DNA of 64,000 nt from Shewanella oncorhynchi (GCF_012584455.1 NZ_JABAEB010000003.1:406217-470216); one strand, 5' to 3'. Positions 1-11,738 are shown, numbered from the stretch's first letter. The notes: a model not told the origin generated them from the sequence alone. A program made the numbers and translations.

Positions 1-91
1 AATGTAAGCCGGTATTTTAACTCGGTATTTATCGAGTCTTGACGCTTGTATGGATATTGTTTCCGCAGTTGTGGGGATTTAGGAGAGAGTA

Positions 92-1765
92 GTGGATCAG
101 CCTTGGATTAATCATTTGCCAGAAGATGTGCCTGCTGAAATTAATGTGGAACAATACTCATCGCTTGTCGATATGTTCGAGACAGCGGTGGCTAAGTATG
201 AAGATCAACCTGCATTTATCAACATGGGTGCCACGCTAACCTATCGTAAATTGGAAGAACGCAGCCGAGCATTCGCTGCGTATTTACAAAATGAATTAAA
301 GCTTGAAAAGGGCGACCGTGTCGCCTTGATGATGCCAAACCTGTTGCAGTATCCCATTGCACTGTTTGGTGTTTTGCGTGCAGGTATGGTGGTTGTTAAC
401 GTTAACCCACTTTATACACCGCGCGAGCTTAAACATCAGTTGATTGACTCTGGCGCCAAAGCCATTGTGGTGGTGTCAAACTTCGCCCGCACTTTAGAAG
501 AAGTGGTCGATCAAACTCCCGTTGAAAGCGTGATTATCACCAGTTTAGGTGATCAATTAAGTGCACCAAAACGCACCTTAGTGAACTTTGTGGTGAAGTA
601 CATCAAGAAGTTAGTGCCAAAATACGATTTACCCCATGCCTTATCAATGCGCGATACCTTATCAACGGGTCGTCGCATGCAATACATCAAACCTGAAGTC
701 ACTAACGATGATCTAGCATTTTTACAATACACAGGTGGTACCACTGGGGTCTCTAAAGGCGCTATGTTGACCCATGGTAATATTGTCGCAAACGTATTGC
801 AGGCCGATGGTGCATATTCTCCCGCTTTAAACGATGGCAGTGAGTTTGTCGTAACGGCCTTGCCGCTGTACCACATCTTCGCCTTGACCGTGAATTGCCT
901 GCTGTTTTTGCACAAAGGTAGTCAGAATTTACTCATCACCAATCCTCGCGATATCCCAGGATTTGTGGCTGAGTTGAAAAAGTATCCTTTCACCGCATTA
1001 ACTGGGGTAAATACCTTATTTAACGCTTTAGTGAACAGTGATGATTTTTCCCAGTTGGATTTCTCACGCTTAAAACTCTCTATCGGTGGCGGCATGGCGG
1101 TACAAAAAGCCGTGGCGGATAAATGGCAAACTATTACTAAAACCCGTTTACTTGAAGGTTATGGTCTGACGGAAGCCTCACCCTTATTAACCTGTTGTCC
1201 ATATAACTTAGACGGTTATAACGGTTCAATTGGTTTTCCTGCACCTTCGACACTGATCCAAATCCGTAATGATGACGGCAAGGTATTAGCCCAAGGCGAA
1301 ACCGGCGAGCTGTTTGGTAAAGGTCCTCAGGTGATGAAAGGCTATTGGCAACGTCCTGAAGAAACCGCCAAAGTGATCGACACTGACGGCTGGTTAGCCA
1401 CGGGCGATATTGGTTACATGGATGAGAAAGGTTTCTTCTATATTGTCGACCGTAAGAAGGATATGATCTTAGTCTCAGGTTTTAACGTATTCCCTAACGA
1501 AGTCGAAGAAGTGGTCGCACTTCATCCAAAAGTGATTGAAGTGGCTGCTGTTGGTGTGCCAAACGACGCCAGTGGCGAGTTAGTGAAGGTATTTGTGGTG
1601 GCAAAAGATAAATCTTTAACCGCTGAAGACATCATTAAGCACTGCCGTATTCATTTAACGGGATATAAAGTGCCGAAGCTGGTAGAATTTAGGGACGAGT
1701 TACCTAAAACCAACGTGGGTAAAATCTTGCGACGAGAGCTTAGAGACGAAGCTAAGCGCGCGTAA
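92..1765 (+). CDS. fadD: Long-chain acyl-CoA synthetase FadD
   Basis: 557 residues. It activates fatty acids to acyl-CoA (ATP to AMP) at the inner membrane, feeding beta-oxidation. The adenylate-forming P-loop [11 protein letters not shown] lies near residue 213. Further along are GYGLTEASP, the TGD motif in [10 protein letters not shown], and the fatty-acyl-CoA synthetase signature around [17 protein letters not shown]. The C-terminal [13 protein letters not shown] carries the catalytic Lys. The start is GTG, four bases after the strong ribosome site AGGAGAGAG at 81-89. The length is normal for FadD (about 560). Upstream only 91 bases are visible and no operator could be assigned. A Rho-independent terminator follows directly, so it is probably monocistronic. 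Identification is secure at family level; substrate chain length is inferred from the family. Confidence 0.96.
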   Translation: MDQPWINHLPEDVPAEINVEQYSSLVDMFETAVAKYEDQPAFINMGATLTYRKLEERSRAFAAYLQNELKLEKGDRVALMMPNLLQYPIALFGVLRAGMVVVNVNPLYTPRELKHQLIDSGAKAIVVVSNFARTLEEVVDQTPVESVIITSLGDQLSAPKRTLVNFVVKYIKKLVPKYDLPHALSMRDTLSTGRRMQYIKPEVTNDDLAFLQYTGGTTGVSKGAMLTHGNIVANVLQADGAYSPALNDGSEFVVTALPLYHIFALTVNCLLFLHKGSQNLLITNPRDIPGFVAELKKYPFTALTGVNTLFNALVNSDDFSQLDFSRLKLSIGGGMAVQKAVADKWQTITKTRLLEGYGLTEASPLLTCCPYNLDGYNGSIGFPAPSTLIQIRNDDGKVLAQGETGELFGKGPQVMKGYWQRPEETAKVIDTDGWLATGDIGYMDEKGFFYIVDRKKDMILVSGFNVFPNEVEEVVALHPKVIEVAAVGVPNDASGELVKVFVVAKDKSLTAEDIIKHCRIHLTGYKVPKLVEFRDELPKTNVGKILRRELRDEAKRA

Positions 1766-1770
1766 GATTG

Positions 1771-1798
1771 AAGCCGGCATTTGCCGGCTTTTGTTTTT
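1771..1798 (+). terminator. Rho-independent terminator of fadD
   Basis: Perfect inverted repeat AAGCCGGCA-TT-TGCCGGCTT (1771-1790) followed by the T-rich TTGTTTTT. It lies 5 bases after the fadD stop and overlaps the farthest-upstream possible rnd start, which argues for a later rnd start. Confidence 0.85.
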
Positions 1799-1835
1799 AT
1801 GGACTGTGATTGACCCACAGGATCTGGAGAAGAAT

Positions 1836-2945
1836 TTGTCAGCGTTTCAATATGTGAGTGATGAAGTAAGCCTTAATGCCCTCGTTGCCCAATATAAACA
1901 GAGTAAGATACTCGTGTTAGATACCGAGTTTGTTCGTACTCGTACTTATTATGCCAAGTTAGGTTTGATCCAAGCCTATGATGGTAAAACCTTAGCTTTG
2001 ATTGATCCGGTGGCTTTACCTGATTTAGCCCAGTTTTGGGCGCTGTTATCGGACCCGAATATCGTTAAGCTAGTGCATTCCTGCAGTGAAGACTTAGAAG
2101 TTTTTGCGCACTACGGTAAATGTCAGCCTACGCCTTTGTTTGATAGCCAAATTGCCGCCTCTTTGTGTGGTATGGGTCATGGGGTGGGTTATGCCAAGTT
2201 AGTTGAAACTTGCCTTGGTGAAGTGATCGATAAAGGTGAGTCGCGTACAGATTGGATCCGTCGTCCTTTAACGGAAGCCCAGTTAAGCTACGCCGCCAAT
2301 GACGTCCTGTATTTGTATCAGCTCTATCCTCAACTGGAAGCGAAACTCAGCGCCCAAGGGCGTTTAGCTTGGTTATACGAGGAAGGGGAAAGGATGACTC
2401 AGGGCAGGCTTGCCGATCCTGATCTCGATACAGCCTATTTGAAAGTGAAAAATGCTTTTCAACTCACTGAAATTCAATTGGCTTACCTTAAAGTGCTCGC
2501 CAAATGGCGCCTTGAAAAAGCCTTAGTCCGTGATTTAGCCTTAGGTTTTGTGATCAAAGATCATGGTCTTATTGCATTAGCGAAGAAGCAACCTAAAACT
2601 TCGGCTGATTTGTTTAAGCTCAATGACTTGACCGAACAGGAAAAACGCATTCACGGCAAAGATTTATTACGTGTGCTACAAACTGCGGATTTGGTTAATT
2701 TACCCGAGTTAGTGGATGTATTGGCGTTAAAATCAGGCTACAAATCGGCCTTTAAAGCGATTAAAAGCTGTTTGGTCGAATTATGCGAAAAGCATGATGT
2801 GCCGCAGGAAATGCTCGGTTCTAAACGTCATATCCATGAGTTTTTGCAATGGCGTTGGGATAAGCAACAAGGGGATTTACCGGCAGTGTTATGCGGTTGG
2901 CGAGGGGAATTGGCAACTGAGGCTTTAGCAAAGCTTGAGGTCTAG
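1836..2945 (+). CDS. rnd: Ribonuclease D
   Basis: 3'-to-5' exoribonuclease acting in tRNA 3'-end maturation. The DEDD exonuclease domain shows LDTEFVRT (motif I), a middle motif around HSCSEDLEV, and the YAANDVLYLYQLY motif III. It is followed by the HRDC-type helical region. The frame is open from 1791 (TTG), but that codon lies in the fadD terminator. The TTG at 1836 is preceded by GGAGAAG at 1825-1831 with good spacing, so I place the start there (369 residues, close to E. coli RNase D at 375). The gene converges on minE, with a shared palindromic terminator between them. The family call is secure; the exact start is inferred. Confidence 0.93.
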   Translation: MSAFQYVSDEVSLNALVAQYKQSKILVLDTEFVRTRTYYAKLGLIQAYDGKTLALIDPVALPDLAQFWALLSDPNIVKLVHSCSEDLEVFAHYGKCQPTPLFDSQIAASLCGMGHGVGYAKLVETCLGEVIDKGESRTDWIRRPLTEAQLSYAANDVLYLYQLYPQLEAKLSAQGRLAWLYEEGERMTQGRLADPDLDTAYLKVKNAFQLTEIQLAYLKVLAKWRLEKALVRDLALGFVIKDHGLIALAKKQPKTSADLFKLNDLTEQEKRIHGKDLLRVLQTADLVNLPELVDVLALKSGYKSAFKAIKSCLVELCEKHDVPQEMLGSKRHIHEFLQWRWDKQQGDLPAVLCGWRGELATEALAKLEV

Positions 2946-2992
2946 TGCTTAATATTTCGTACTTGAATCCATTGCTGAAAAACATCCACATC

Positions 2993-3024
2993 AAAATGTC
3001 ATCTTCAATTGAAGATGACATTTT
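2993..3024. terminator. Bidirectional palindromic terminator between rnd and minE
   Basis: A perfect 32-base palindrome with 16-base arms (first arm AAAATGTCATCTTCAA). It ends in a T run on either strand (ATTTTTT on plus, ATTTTGATG on minus). It sits between the converging rnd and minE genes and can serve both. Confidence 0.85.
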
Positions 3025-3037
3025 TTGTGTCATCGAC

Positions 3038-3295
3038 TTATCTGTCAGGCAAAGTGACGTTAAGCTCGAGTACCGACAGGTTGGCGTCGTTTTGATCTAA
3101 CTGCACAGAAACTTGATCATCAGAAATCGGCACATATTTGCGAATAACGGCAATGATCTCTTGTTTCATCTGTGGGAAATAATCGGGAGTGTCCCTTTGT
3201 CCACGTTGATGAGCCACGATGATCTGTAGGCGCTCTTTTGCCATTACCGCAGTGCTAGGCTTTTTCTTGCTTTTGAAATAGTCGAGTAAAGACAT
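3038..3295 (-). CDS. minE: Cell division topological specificity factor MinE
   Basis: 85 residues. MinE stimulates MinD ATPase and drives the pole-to-pole oscillation that keeps MinCD away from midcell. It begins [12 protein letters not shown], the membrane-targeting N-terminus, followed by the MinD-binding stretch [13 protein letters not shown] and the C-terminal topological-specificity beta domain (VQLDQND...LELNVTLP). It is the last gene of minCDE; only two bases separate it from the minD stop, so translation is probably coupled. Length and order match E. coli. Confidence 0.97.
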   Translation of the reverse strand: MSLLDYFKSKKKPSTAVMAKERLQIIVAHQRGQRDTPDYFPQMKQEIIAVIRKYVPISDDQVSVQLDQNDANLSVLELNVTLPDR

Positions 3296-3297
3296 AA

Positions 3298-4107
3298 TTA
3301 GCTACCAAATATCCGTTGTAAGAAACCTTTCTTTTCTTCCGTAATAAAGCGTACTGGTACATCTTCACCCAGTAAGCGTGCGACTGTGTCACTGTAGGCT
3401 AAACCTGCATCACTTTCTTGGTCGATAATCACAGGTACGCCTGAGTTAGAGGCTTTAAGTACAGATTGTGACTCAGGAATAACGCCGAGTAACTCAATGG
3501 CCAGAATTTCTTGAACATCGTCGACACTTAACATTTCGCCCGATTTTACACGGCTCGGTGAATAGCGAGTCAAGAGTAAATATTCTTTTATCGGCTCTAG
3601 ATTCAGTTCTGCGCGGCGTGATTTGCTTTGCAACATACCTAAAATACGGTCTGAGTCGCGCACTGAGCTGACTTCTGGGTTCGTGGTCACAATGGCGATA
3701 TCGGCAAAATACAATGCCATCATAGCGCCTTGCTCAATCCCTGCGGGAGAGTCACACAGAATAAACTCAAAGTCTTTGGCCAAATCGTCTAGAACACGGC
3801 CGACGCCTTCTTTGGTCAGTGCATCTTTATCACGGGTCTGTGAAGCGGGTAAAACGAATAACTTATCGCAGCGTTTATCTTTGATCAGCGCTTGATTTAA
3901 ATTGGCTTCACCATTGATCACATTAACGAAGTCATAAACAACACGACGCTCGCAACCCATGATCAAGTCTAAGTTTCGTAAACCTATATCGAAATCAATA
4001 ACGACTGTCTTGTGTCCTTGCATGGCAAGACCGGTCGCAATTGCAGCACTCGATGTGGTTTTACCTACGCCGCCTTTACCTGAAGTGACAACAATAATTT
4101 GTGCCAT
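3298..4107 (-). CDS. minD: Septum site-determining ATPase MinD
   Basis: 269 residues. Membrane-cycling ParA/MRP-family ATPase that recruits MinC. It has the deviant Walker [11 protein letters not shown] at residues 10-19, [12 protein letters not shown] (Walker A'), and [11 protein letters not shown] (switch II). The C-terminal amphipathic helix [13 protein letters not shown] gives membrane targeting. The frame stays open back to 4134, directly against the minC stop. The ATG at 4107 gives the family N-terminus [13 protein letters not shown] and has a purine-rich AGGATAGAGAG ribosome site. I therefore discard the nine extra residues. Middle gene of minCDE. Confidence 0.97.
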   Translation of the reverse strand: MAQIIVVTSGKGGVGKTTSSAAIATGLAMQGHKTVVIDFDIGLRNLDLIMGCERRVVYDFVNVINGEANLNQALIKDKRCDKLFVLPASQTRDKDALTKEGVGRVLDDLAKDFEFILCDSPAGIEQGAMMALYFADIAIVTTNPEVSSVRDSDRILGMLQSKSRRAELNLEPIKEYLLLTRYSPSRVKSGEMLSVDDVQEILAIELLGVIPESQSVLKASNSGVPVIIDQESDAGLAYSDTVARLLGEDVPVRFITEEKKGFLQRIFGS

Positions 4108-4134
4108 GTTTCTCTCTATCCTTTGTTCTGCCAT

Positions 4135-4800
4135 TTAGAGGGGCAATGATTCAACCATAAGCGACTCACCGTTTAGGCGAATGCAGCCGCTTTTATCTGA
4201 GCTATGTTGTTGTAGATTTTCAGCGAGCCAATATTGCCCTGCTATTGAAACGAGTTCGGCCTCCAGAGAGTGGGCAATGATAACGGCGCTGGTATCGCCC
4301 GCGGCGCCTGCCATGGCTTTCCCTCGTAATGCGCCATAGATATGAATGCTACCATCTGCGATGACTTCTGCGCCATTGCCTACCGCACCAAATATGATTA
4401 AATCACCATTTTTTGCGTAGACTTGTTGGCCTGAACGAATATTTTGCTTCACTATCTTAGTTTGGCGTGGGGCTGGCGGCGGGGTATTACTCTGTTTTCC
4501 CGCTTTGACTATGGCAAGGCCTAAGTCTTTTGCTTGTTTACTGAGTACGGTTGTCGCGCCCGTTATGCCAACAATCACTAATTGACGTGAGATCAGCAGA
4601 TCCTTTAACGCACTTAAATTCAAGCTGTCGTGCTGAATGGCACTCAGATTGACGACTAAAGGAGCACCCAGAAAAAACTGAGGGGCCTGTGCCAACTTAT
4701 GGTCTAATTCAGTCATGACAGCTTGTAAATCGCTGCTATTAATATGAAGCACTGAAAGAGTAAAAGAAGCGCCTTTTAACTCTAAGCTAGGTTTTGACAT
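4135..4800 (-). CDS. minC: Septum formation inhibitor MinC
   Basis: 221 residues. Inhibitor of FtsZ polymerisation, brought to the poles by MinD. The N-terminal FtsZ-interacting domain ([14 protein letters not shown]) is joined by a Pro/Lys-rich linker around residue 100 to the C-terminal beta-helix. That helix contains the conserved [36 protein letters not shown] type repeats (here [32 protein letters not shown]) that bind MinD and dimerise. It is the first gene of minCDE and divergent from ycgL; the 120-base space between them must hold both promoters. Confidence 0.96.
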   Translation of the reverse strand: MSKPSLELKGASFTLSVLHINSSDLQAVMTELDHKLAQAPQFFLGAPLVVNLSAIQHDSLNLSALKDLLISRQLVIVGITGATTVLSKQAKDLGLAIVKAGKQSNTPPPAPRQTKIVKQNIRSGQQVYAKNGDLIIFGAVGNGAEVIADGSIHIYGALRGKAMAGAAGDTSAVIIAHSLEAELVSIAGQYWLAENLQQHSSDKSGCIRLNGESLMVESLPL

Positions 4801-4922
4801 CCCGGCACTATTCTCCAGAAATCATCAGTCGGTTCGCTGATTTTACAATTAAATTACTAGGCGACCATGTTATAGTGTGCCCCATTGACTGGCAAGTTTG
4901 AACTATTGGATATTTGATTCTT

Positions 4923-5201
4923 ATGCTATGTGCCGTTTATAAAAGTAGCCGAAAGGCTGATACTTATTTATTTGTGAAGAAAAGAGATTGTTTTGACGAT
5001 GTTCCAGTGCCTTTGATGGAAATGTTTGGCGTGCCAAAGTTGGTGATGGTGTTTCCTATCGCTAAACGCGACGCGTTAGGAATGGCAGATATACATAAAG
5101 TCAGAGCAGCAATGGCAGAAAATGGCTTTTATTTACAAATTCCACCACCTCAGGTGAATTTATTGGCTGAGCATAAGTTGAGCCTTGGGATCAAAGATTA
5201 A
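4923..5201 (+). CDS. ycgL: YcgL-family protein
   Basis: 92 residues from the ATG at 4923. It is related to E. coli YcgL, a small cytosolic protein of unknown biochemical role that is conserved next to min genes in gammaproteobacteria. The resemblance runs from the start (CAVYKSSRKADTYLFV against CVIYRSSKRDQTYLYV) through MEMFGVP and the Gly-Tyr/Phe-Leu-Gln-Pro-Pro-Pro type motif GFYLQIPPPQ. An in-frame TTG at 4914 is also possible, but the family N-terminus fits the ATG. No good Shine-Dalgarno is visible for either. Divergent from minC and followed by a terminator. Confidence 0.9.
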   Translation: MLCAVYKSSRKADTYLFVKKRDCFDDVPVPLMEMFGVPKLVMVFPIAKRDALGMADIHKVRAAMAENGFYLQIPPPQVNLLAEHKLSLGIKD

Positions 5202-5300
5202 CCAGGTAGCATCAAGACGCTGCTAATGAGCTCTGGCGCGTCAAACCACACTCGTTAATCTCAGTGGCATTGCGTATCTGACGACAAATTAGTGTAAAAT

Positions 5301-5323
5301 AGCCCGCATTGAGCGGGTTTTTT
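5301..5323 (+). terminator. Terminator between ycgL and ycgN
   Basis: Stem CCCGC-ATTGA-GCGGG followed by six T residues at 5318-5323. It lies 100 bases after ycgL and only 21 bases before the ycgN start, so it could also act as a leader element for ycgN. Confidence 0.65.
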
Positions 5324-5344
5324 ATTAAGAAGATACAGTTAATC

Positions 5345-5785
5345 ATGGCATTTTGGCAGAGTAAAACATTAGCGCAGATGAGCACAACCGAGTGGGAATC
5401 CCTGTGTGACGGTTGTGGTAAATGTTGTTTAAACAAGTTGATAGATGATGAAACCGAAGACTTGTATTACACCAATGCAGCTTGCCTTTTGCTCGATCAT
5501 CAAACGGCAGGCTGTCAGCATTACAGTGACCGTTTCACCTATGTCCCCCAATGTACAGTGATCACGATTGATAATATCCATGAGTTAACTTGGTTGCCCG
5601 ACAGTTGTGCCTATCGCCGCCTAGCGGCAGGGCGTGAGCTACCGAGTTGGCATCCGCTGCTCACAGGCTCCAAAGAAGCGATGCATTTAGCGGGTATGTC
5701 GATCCAAGGCAAGGTGGTGGATGAAAGACGCGTGAAGGATATTGAAGATCATATCGTGCTATGGCCACTTAAAGACGTTGATTAA
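5345..5785 (+). CDS. ycgN: YcgN-family cysteine-cluster protein
   Basis: 146 residues. UPF0260/YcgN family of the broad YkgJ-type CxxCxxCC proteins that probably bind a metal or Fe-S cluster; no reaction is known. The CDGCGKCC motif is at residues 20-27, with further conserved Cys (ACLLLD, GCQHY, PQCTV, SCAYRR). The frame is open from 5309, but the ATG at 5345 gives the family N-terminus MAFWQSKTL. The twelve upstream codons run through the terminator hairpin. In E. coli ycgN is also close to ycgL and min. Confidence 0.92.
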   Translation: MAFWQSKTLAQMSTTEWESLCDGCGKCCLNKLIDDETEDLYYTNAACLLLDHQTAGCQHYSDRFTYVPQCTVITIDNIHELTWLPDSCAYRRLAAGRELPSWHPLLTGSKEAMHLAGMSIQGKVVDERRVKDIEDHIVLWPLKDVD

Positions 5786-5886
5786 CAGACGTGAATTCAT
5801 TTTGCTGTAGCGTTATCGATTGAAAATTAACTTATTAATTGAAACGACACTTGTTGATTGGAACGTGACCGTCAGAATGAAAACAA

Positions 5887-5909
5887 CAAGGGAGCGATTC
5901 GCTCCCTTG
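5887..5909 (-). terminator. Terminator of the chemotaxis receptor gene
   Basis: Arms CAAGGGAGC / GCTCCCTTG around a 5-base loop. On the minus strand it is followed by TTGTTTTC, so it fits termination of the receptor gene ending at 5958. On the plus strand the T tract is weaker, though it could also stop ycgN. Confidence 0.75.
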
Positions 5910-5957
5910 TGCATTTTGGGTGTTAAGTGAATTTAAATTCCATCAAATAATGCTCGA

Positions 5958-7478
5958 CTAGATTTTTAATCCCACCATCAACTGATCAAGTTGACCAGCT
6001 GTTGCTTGCAGCTCATCACAACCTGAAACCGACTGGTTGGCCGATTGCTCCACATCGTGTGATTGGTTGCGAATTTCCATTAAGTTAGTCGCAATCTCGT
6101 TGGCCACTGCCGATTGCTCTTCGGCCGAGGTCGCAATTAGCACACTCATTTCAAACACTTTGTTGCTGTGGTGGGCGATAAACTCTAAGTCTTTACCCGT
6201 TTGCAGTACGTGTTGTTTACCTTCATTAGCTTGATTCACAGTACGTGACATCACTTGTGTCAGATTGCGAGTACCCGATTGAAGTGATTCGATCATGGTT
6301 TTGATTTCAACCGTTGCGGCCTGAGTTCTCCCCGCTAAAGTACGTACCTCATCGGCCACCACGGCAAAGCCACGACCTTGTTCACCTGCGCGTGCCGCTT
6401 CAATCGCCGCGTTGAGGGCCAGTAGGTTAGTTTGCTGGGAAATCGCATTAATGGTTGATACCACTTCATCAATTTTACTGGCGTTGTCATTGAGTACACC
6501 CACCGCATTTGAGGCCGCGGAGATCTCATCCGATAACACGTCAATAGCTTTGACTGTGGTTTCAATATCTTTCCCGCCCGCGCTAACCTGTTGATTGGCT
6601 TCTTGGGTTTCGGCTGAGGATTGTTCGGCATTGCGGGCAACTTCTTTCACTGCGGCGGTCATTTCTTCCATTGCCGTCGCTAAGGAGTCCAGATGTTGTC
6701 TCTGGTTTACCGCCAAGGATTGACCTTGCTGCGCAGTGCTACGAAACGATGATACAACTTCGCGTATTTTAGCGGTCGATTCTGCGATTTGCTTTACTAA
6801 GGTATGTTGACGTTCTACTAAGGTATCTATGCTGATGGCTAAGATACTGAACTCGTCCTTCACTTCGAAGAAGTTTAAACGCCCCGTTAAATCACCCGAT
6901 GCGGCCCGTTTTAATGCCATCACCGTCGTATAAAGTGCGCCGCCTACGAAGGTTGAAATGTAATAGCTGAACAAAAATAGCACAAACAAGAGTGCCGCCA
7001 TTAGGCCATAAACCAGTAGGTTATCGTTGGCGAGCAAGGCATCAATTTCTTTGCTGTCTAGGGGAATAATCGTGATCAGGTTTTGATCGTTAACCCGACT
7101 CACAGCTCTAGGTTGCTTACCGCTATCATCGATACCACCGCCACTGCGAGCGATGGATTGGGCTTTGCTATCGGCTTCATTTACCGAAACAATGCTGACA
7201 TTACCTTCAATTTCGCGACTAAGTTGATTAAGGATAGTTTGGCGTTCTTGCTCTGGTAGTTTGTTATATAAGCTGCCAGTGACTTGGTTAATTTGTTGTG
7301 AAGCATTTTGCAAACTGTTGAGCTGTCCTTGAATTAAGGTTTGCTGGGATTGGTTATCTAGGAAAAGCGCCAGTCCGACAATCATTAACATGGGAACGAT
7401 AGAGAGAATAGCGAATTTAGTTTTTAAGGTCATATGGATAAGATATTGATCTATCCAGCGAAATTTTACTTCTTTCAT
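5958..7478 (-). CDS. Methyl-accepting chemotaxis protein
   Basis: 506 residues from the ATG at 7478. Inner-membrane chemoreceptor signalling to CheA/CheW. A first membrane segment ([19 protein letters not shown]) is followed by a periplasmic sensing region of about 130 residues without a domain I recognise. Then come a second membrane segment ([18 protein letters not shown]), a HAMP linker, and the signalling hairpin with the near-invariant tip [20 protein letters not shown]. The frame is open to 7502, but the ATG at 7478 has GAGG five bases upstream. The sigma-28 type promoter at 7514-7540 would start transcripts too close to 7502. No C-terminal NWETF-type CheR pentapeptide is present. The ligand cannot be told. 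Confidence 0.93.
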   Translation of the reverse strand: MKEVKFRWIDQYLIHMTLKTKFAILSIVPMLMIVGLALFLDNQSQQTLIQGQLNSLQNASQQINQVTGSLYNKLPEQERQTILNQLSREIEGNVSIVSVNEADSKAQSIARSGGGIDDSGKQPRAVSRVNDQNLITIIPLDSKEIDALLANDNLLVYGLMAALLFVLFLFSYYISTFVGGALYTTVMALKRAASGDLTGRLNFFEVKDEFSILAISIDTLVERQHTLVKQIAESTAKIREVVSSFRSTAQQGQSLAVNQRQHLDSLATAMEEMTAAVKEVARNAEQSSAETQEANQQVSAGGKDIETTVKAIDVLSDEISAASNAVGVLNDNASKIDEVVSTINAISQQTNLLALNAAIEAARAGEQGRGFAVVADEVRTLAGRTQAATVEIKTMIESLQSGTRNLTQVMSRTVNQANEGKQHVLQTGKDLEFIAHHSNKVFEMSVLIATSAEEQSAVANEIATNLMEIRNQSHDVEQSANQSVSGCDELQATAGQLDQLMVGLKI

Positions 7479-7513
7479 GAATGCCTCGATAAAATGGGCC
7501 ATGAACCGAATTT

Positions 7514-7540
7514 ATATCGGTCAGTTTGCCATAGACTTTA
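7514..7540 (-). promoter_or_regulatory. Predicted sigma-28 (FliA) promoter of the chemoreceptor
   Basis: On the minus strand TAAAGTCT - 11 bases - ACCGATAT, against the flagellar consensus TAAAGTTT-N11-GCCGATAA (7 of 8 and 6 of 8 matches, exact spacing). The expected start near 7507 leaves a short leader containing the GAGG ribosome site of the ATG at 7478. Confidence 0.7.
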
Positions 7541-7791
7541 TAGTTTTCTGTTTTGTAATAATTTATATGGTTAATGTAGTCTAATTGCAGTCATTATTGT
7601 GTTGTTTGTTGCAACTTTGGCAAGGTGCAGGTGTGAGTTTACAATTTAGTTGCAAATGCTGCTAGTGGCTGAAAGCGGAAGTTGTTTACGTCAGAATCGA
7701 GGTTTGGGTTTCCCCTTGAGTAAAACTCAGGCTCCAAACTGGGGTAACACATGAATTTGCATGATAAAAACCCCCAATAAGCCCTAGTAAT
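7541..7791. other. Gap between the chemoreceptor and pheST leader
   Basis: No gene seen. It contains an imperfect stem with outer arms GTTTGG/CCAAAC (7703-7739) and an inner TGAG/CTCA. This may be part of the pheST leader or promoter region. I see no clear -35/-10 pair. Confidence 0.4.
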
Positions 7792-7869
7792 ATGCCGCTC
7801 GCTCGCGTAAAATTTCTATCCTTTTATTTCGTTATAGCTAGCAAAGCGTCTGGCATTAACGCCCGATAA
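7792..7869 (+). CDS. Possible Phe-rich leader peptide of pheST
   Basis: A 25-codon frame beginning ATG CCG CTC, with three Phe codons (TTT, TTT, TTC) inside the six-residue stretch FLSFYF. It ends 78 bases before pheS. In E. coli pheST is controlled by attenuation through the Phe-rich leader peptide PheM, so position and composition fit. No strong ribosome site and no clear terminator with a T run were found between it and pheS, so the attenuator is unproven and the small frame may be chance. Confidence 0.4.
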   Translation: MPLARVKFLSFYFVIASKASGINAR

Positions 7870-7908
7870 CCTGAGCACCCAAATAGCCTGAAAGTTTGGC
7901 GCCCATAG

Positions 7909-8931
<1,023 letters not shown>

Positions 8932-8946
8932 CGGAGCTGTAATAGC

Positions 8947-11334
8947 ATGAAATTTAGCGAATCTTGGCTTCGTGAATGGGTAAACCCTTCAGTCAGCCGT
9001 GAAGCATTATCCCACCAGATCACTATGGCCGGTCTCGAAGTCGATGACGTTGAAGCCGTAGCTGCCGATTTTAGCGGTGTAGTGATTGGTGAAGTGGTTG
9101 AGTGTGGTCAGCATCCCGATGCCGATAAACTGCGCGTGACCAAAATCAACGTTGGTGGTAGTGAACTTATCGATATCGTCTGCGGTGCACCAAACTGCCG
9201 TCAGGGTCTTAAAGTGGCCGTGGCTATGGTTGGCGCCGTATTACCTGGCGATTTCAAAATCAAGAAAGCCAAGCTGCGTGGCATGCCATCAGAAGGCATG
9301 TTGTGCTCGTACAGCGAGCTTGGCATTAACGTCGAAAGCGATGGCATTATCGAATTGCCATTGGACGCGCCATTAGGCACTGACATCCGCGACTATCTGC
9401 AACTTAATGATGCCGTTATCGATGTGGATTTAACGGCTAACCGTGCCGATTGCTTAGGTATGGCAGGTCTTGCCCGTGAAGTGGGCGTGTTAAACCGCCA
9501 AACAGTGGTTGAGCCACAGTGGCAAGCCGTTACGCCAACGACAGATGCACAGGTCACGATTAACGTTAACGCGCCTGCAGCGTGTCCACGTTACTTAGGC
9601 CGTGTGGTTAAAAACGTTAATGTGAAAGCGCCTACGCCATTATGGATGCAGGAAAAACTGCGCCGTAGCGGTATTCGCTCTATCGATCCTATCGTAGACA
9701 TCACTAACTTTGTGTTGATTGAATTCGGTCAACCTATGCACGCTTTCGATCTTGCCAAATTAACAGGCGATATCCAAGTGCGTTTAGGCACTGGCGAAGA
9801 GAAAATCACCCTGCTTGATGGCAGCGAAGTGACCATCCCAAGCGATACCTTAGTGATCGCCGATGATGTGCGTCCATTAGCCCTTGCTGGTGTGTTTGGC
9901 GGCGAATATTCAGGCGTGAGCGACACGACCCAAGACATACTGCTTGAATGTGCCTTCTTCGCGCCGCTCGCCATTATGGGTAAGTCACGTCGTTTAGGTT
10001 TGCACACAGATTCATCACACCGCTTTGAGCGTGGTGTTGACCCTGAGATGCAACACACGGTTATCGACCGTGCTACGCGTTTAGTACTGGATATCTGTGG
10101 CGGTGAAGCTGGCCCTGTAGTTGAGGCTAAATCAGAGGCTGATTTACCCAAACCTGCACAAATCGTTTTACGTCGCAGCAAGTTAGATCGAATTTTAGGT
10201 CATCATGTACCTGATAGCGATGTCGTTGAAATCCTACAACGTTTAGGTTTTAGTGTGGTTGTTGGCCAAGATAGTTGGCAGGTCACTACCGCGACTTATC
10301 GTTTTGATATGGCGATTGAAGAAGATTTGATCGAAGAAGTTGCCCGTATTTACGGTTATAACAATATCCCGAATACGGCGCCTGTTGCTGCGCTGCGTAT
10401 GTCAGATCATAAAGAATCTGACTTAAGCCTAAAACGCGTGCGTGCCTTATTGGTCGCTCGTGGTTTCCAAGAAGCGGTAACCTACAGCTTTGTCGATCCA
10501 AAATTGCAAAATCTGGTTCATCCTGGTTTAGACGCTATGGTGTTACCAAACCCAATTTCCAGTGAAATGTCAGCCATGCGCCTGTCAATGTTCACCGGTT
10601 TATTGGCCGCCGTTGGCTACAACCAAAGTCGTCAACAGAGTCGCGTGAGACTTTTTGAAACTGGTCTGCGCTTTGTTCCTGATATCAATGCAGAATCCGG
10701 TGTAAGACAGCAAGCAATGCTCGCTTGTGTCATTACTGGGCTCCAAAATGATGAACATTGGGCTATGGAATCGAAAACTGTTGATTTTTTCGACCTTAAA
10801 GGTGATTTAGAAGCAATTATCGGCTTGACAGTTTCCGCATCAGAATTTAGCTTTAGAGGAGCGACGCATTCTGCTCTCCATCCGGGGCAATGTGCTGAAA
10901 TATTGAGAAATGATCGAGTGATCGGTCATATAGGTGCAATCCATCCTAGTTTGGAGAAGCCTTTTGGACTCAATGGTAAAACCATCGTTTTTGAGTTGGA
11001 ATTGGATGCTTTATTGCATACCAGTTTGCCGCTAGCCCAAGCTGTATCTAAGTTTCCAGCTAATCGTCGTGACATCGCAGTCGTAGTAGATGAGAGTGTA
11101 TCTGCAGGTGATGTAATGAAATTGATAAGAAAAGTTGGCGAAAATCAGTTGGTTGGCATAAACTTGTTCGATGTATACTTAGGTAAAGGTGTTGAACCTG
11201 GCAAGAAGAGCCTGGCGATAGCACTTACATTACAAGACACTACTCGTACGCTTGAGGAAAAAGAGATTGCTGAGACCGTTGGTTCAGTCGTTTCTGCCCT
11301 TAAGTCCGAGTTCAACGCATCGTTGAGGGATTAA
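8947..11334 (+). CDS. pheT: Phenylalanyl-tRNA synthetase beta subunit
   Basis: 795 residues, equal to E. coli PheT. It carries editing of Tyr-tRNA-Phe and tRNA binding. Domains in order: N-terminal B1, then an EMAP-like tRNA-binding domain ([20 protein letters not shown] and the following CGAPN), the B3/B4 editing domain, B5, a catalytic-like core, and the C-terminal ferredoxin-fold anticodon-binding domain ([16 protein letters not shown]). ATG start with GGAG upstream. The stop is separated from the ihfA ATG by three bases, consistent with the classical pheST-ihfA operon. Confidence 0.98.
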   Translation: MKFSESWLREWVNPSVSREALSHQITMAGLEVDDVEAVAADFSGVVIGEVVECGQHPDADKLRVTKINVGGSELIDIVCGAPNCRQGLKVAVAMVGAVLPGDFKIKKAKLRGMPSEGMLCSYSELGINVESDGIIELPLDAPLGTDIRDYLQLNDAVIDVDLTANRADCLGMAGLAREVGVLNRQTVVEPQWQAVTPTTDAQVTINVNAPAACPRYLGRVVKNVNVKAPTPLWMQEKLRRSGIRSIDPIVDITNFVLIEFGQPMHAFDLAKLTGDIQVRLGTGEEKITLLDGSEVTIPSDTLVIADDVRPLALAGVFGGEYSGVSDTTQDILLECAFFAPLAIMGKSRRLGLHTDSSHRFERGVDPEMQHTVIDRATRLVLDICGGEAGPVVEAKSEADLPKPAQIVLRRSKLDRILGHHVPDSDVVEILQRLGFSVVVGQDSWQVTTATYRFDMAIEEDLIEEVARIYGYNNIPNTAPVAALRMSDHKESDLSLKRVRALLVARGFQEAVTYSFVDPKLQNLVHPGLDAMVLPNPISSEMSAMRLSMFTGLLAAVGYNQSRQQSRVRLFETGLRFVPDINAESGVRQQAMLACVITGLQNDEHWAMESKTVDFFDLKGDLEAIIGLTVSASEFSFRGATHSALHPGQCAEILRNDRVIGHIGAIHPSLEKPFGLNGKTIVFELELDALLHTSLPLAQAVSKFPANRRDIAVVVDESVSAGDVMKLIRKVGENQLVGINLFDVYLGKGVEPGKKSLAIALTLQDTTRTLEEKEIAETVGSVVSALKSEFNASLRD

Positions 11335-11337
11335 AGT

Positions 11338-11634
11338 ATGGCACTTACCAAAGCCGAAATGGCAGAACATCTTTTTGAAACACTCGGAATGAACAAACGT
11401 GTCGCCAAAGAGATGGTTGAGTCGTTCTTTGAAGAGATTCGGGGCGCACTTGAAAGTGGTGAGCAGGTCAAGTTATCTGGCTTTGGCAACTTTGACCTTA
11501 GGGACAAGAATCAAAGACCGGGAAGGAACCCAAAAACAGGCGAAGATATCCCAATTTCTGCTCGTCGTGTCGTGACTTTCCGTCCCGGCCAAAAGCTGAA
11601 AACTCGTGTAGAAGCAGCAAACACGGGTAAGTAA
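11338..11634 (+). CDS. ihfA: Integration host factor alpha subunit
   Basis: 98 residues. Sequence-specific DNA-bending subunit of IHF. It has the HU/IHF fold and the signature around [21 protein letters not shown]; the intercalating Pro lies in the beta-arm [13 protein letters not shown]. Start ATG directly after pheT (three-base gap, translational coupling likely). It is followed by a strong terminator. In E. coli the order pheST-ihfA is identical. Confidence 0.98.
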   Translation: MALTKAEMAEHLFETLGMNKRVAKEMVESFFEEIRGALESGEQVKLSGFGNFDLRDKNQRPGRNPKTGEDIPISARRVVTFRPGQKLKTRVEAANTGK

Positions 11635-11650
11635 TTTCGTTTGTTTGATG

Positions 11651-11690
11651 GGAAAGCCACTCCTTAGAGAGTGGCTTTCCTGTTTATTTT
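11651..11690 (+). terminator. Terminator of the pheST-ihfA operon
   Basis: Perfect 12-base arms GGAAAGCCACTC / GAGTGGCTTTCC around CTTAGA, followed by TGTTTATTTTTT. Confidence 0.9.
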
Positions 11691-11738
11691 TTCGTGCAAT
11701 ATCTCCATTGTTTTTATCCACTGTCTGAGGTGAATTCT

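Noticed and set aside
1791..1835. Upstream extension of rnd from TTG at 1791
   Set aside because: The codon lies within the fadD terminator hairpin/T tract, and a well-placed GGAGAAG supports TTG at 1836.
9729..10181. Long minus-strand open frame (150 codons) inside pheT, and similar frames inside hypF, kdpA and tamB
   Set aside because: They lie antisense to secure genes with intact family motifs and have no own start signals; shadows of coding bias.
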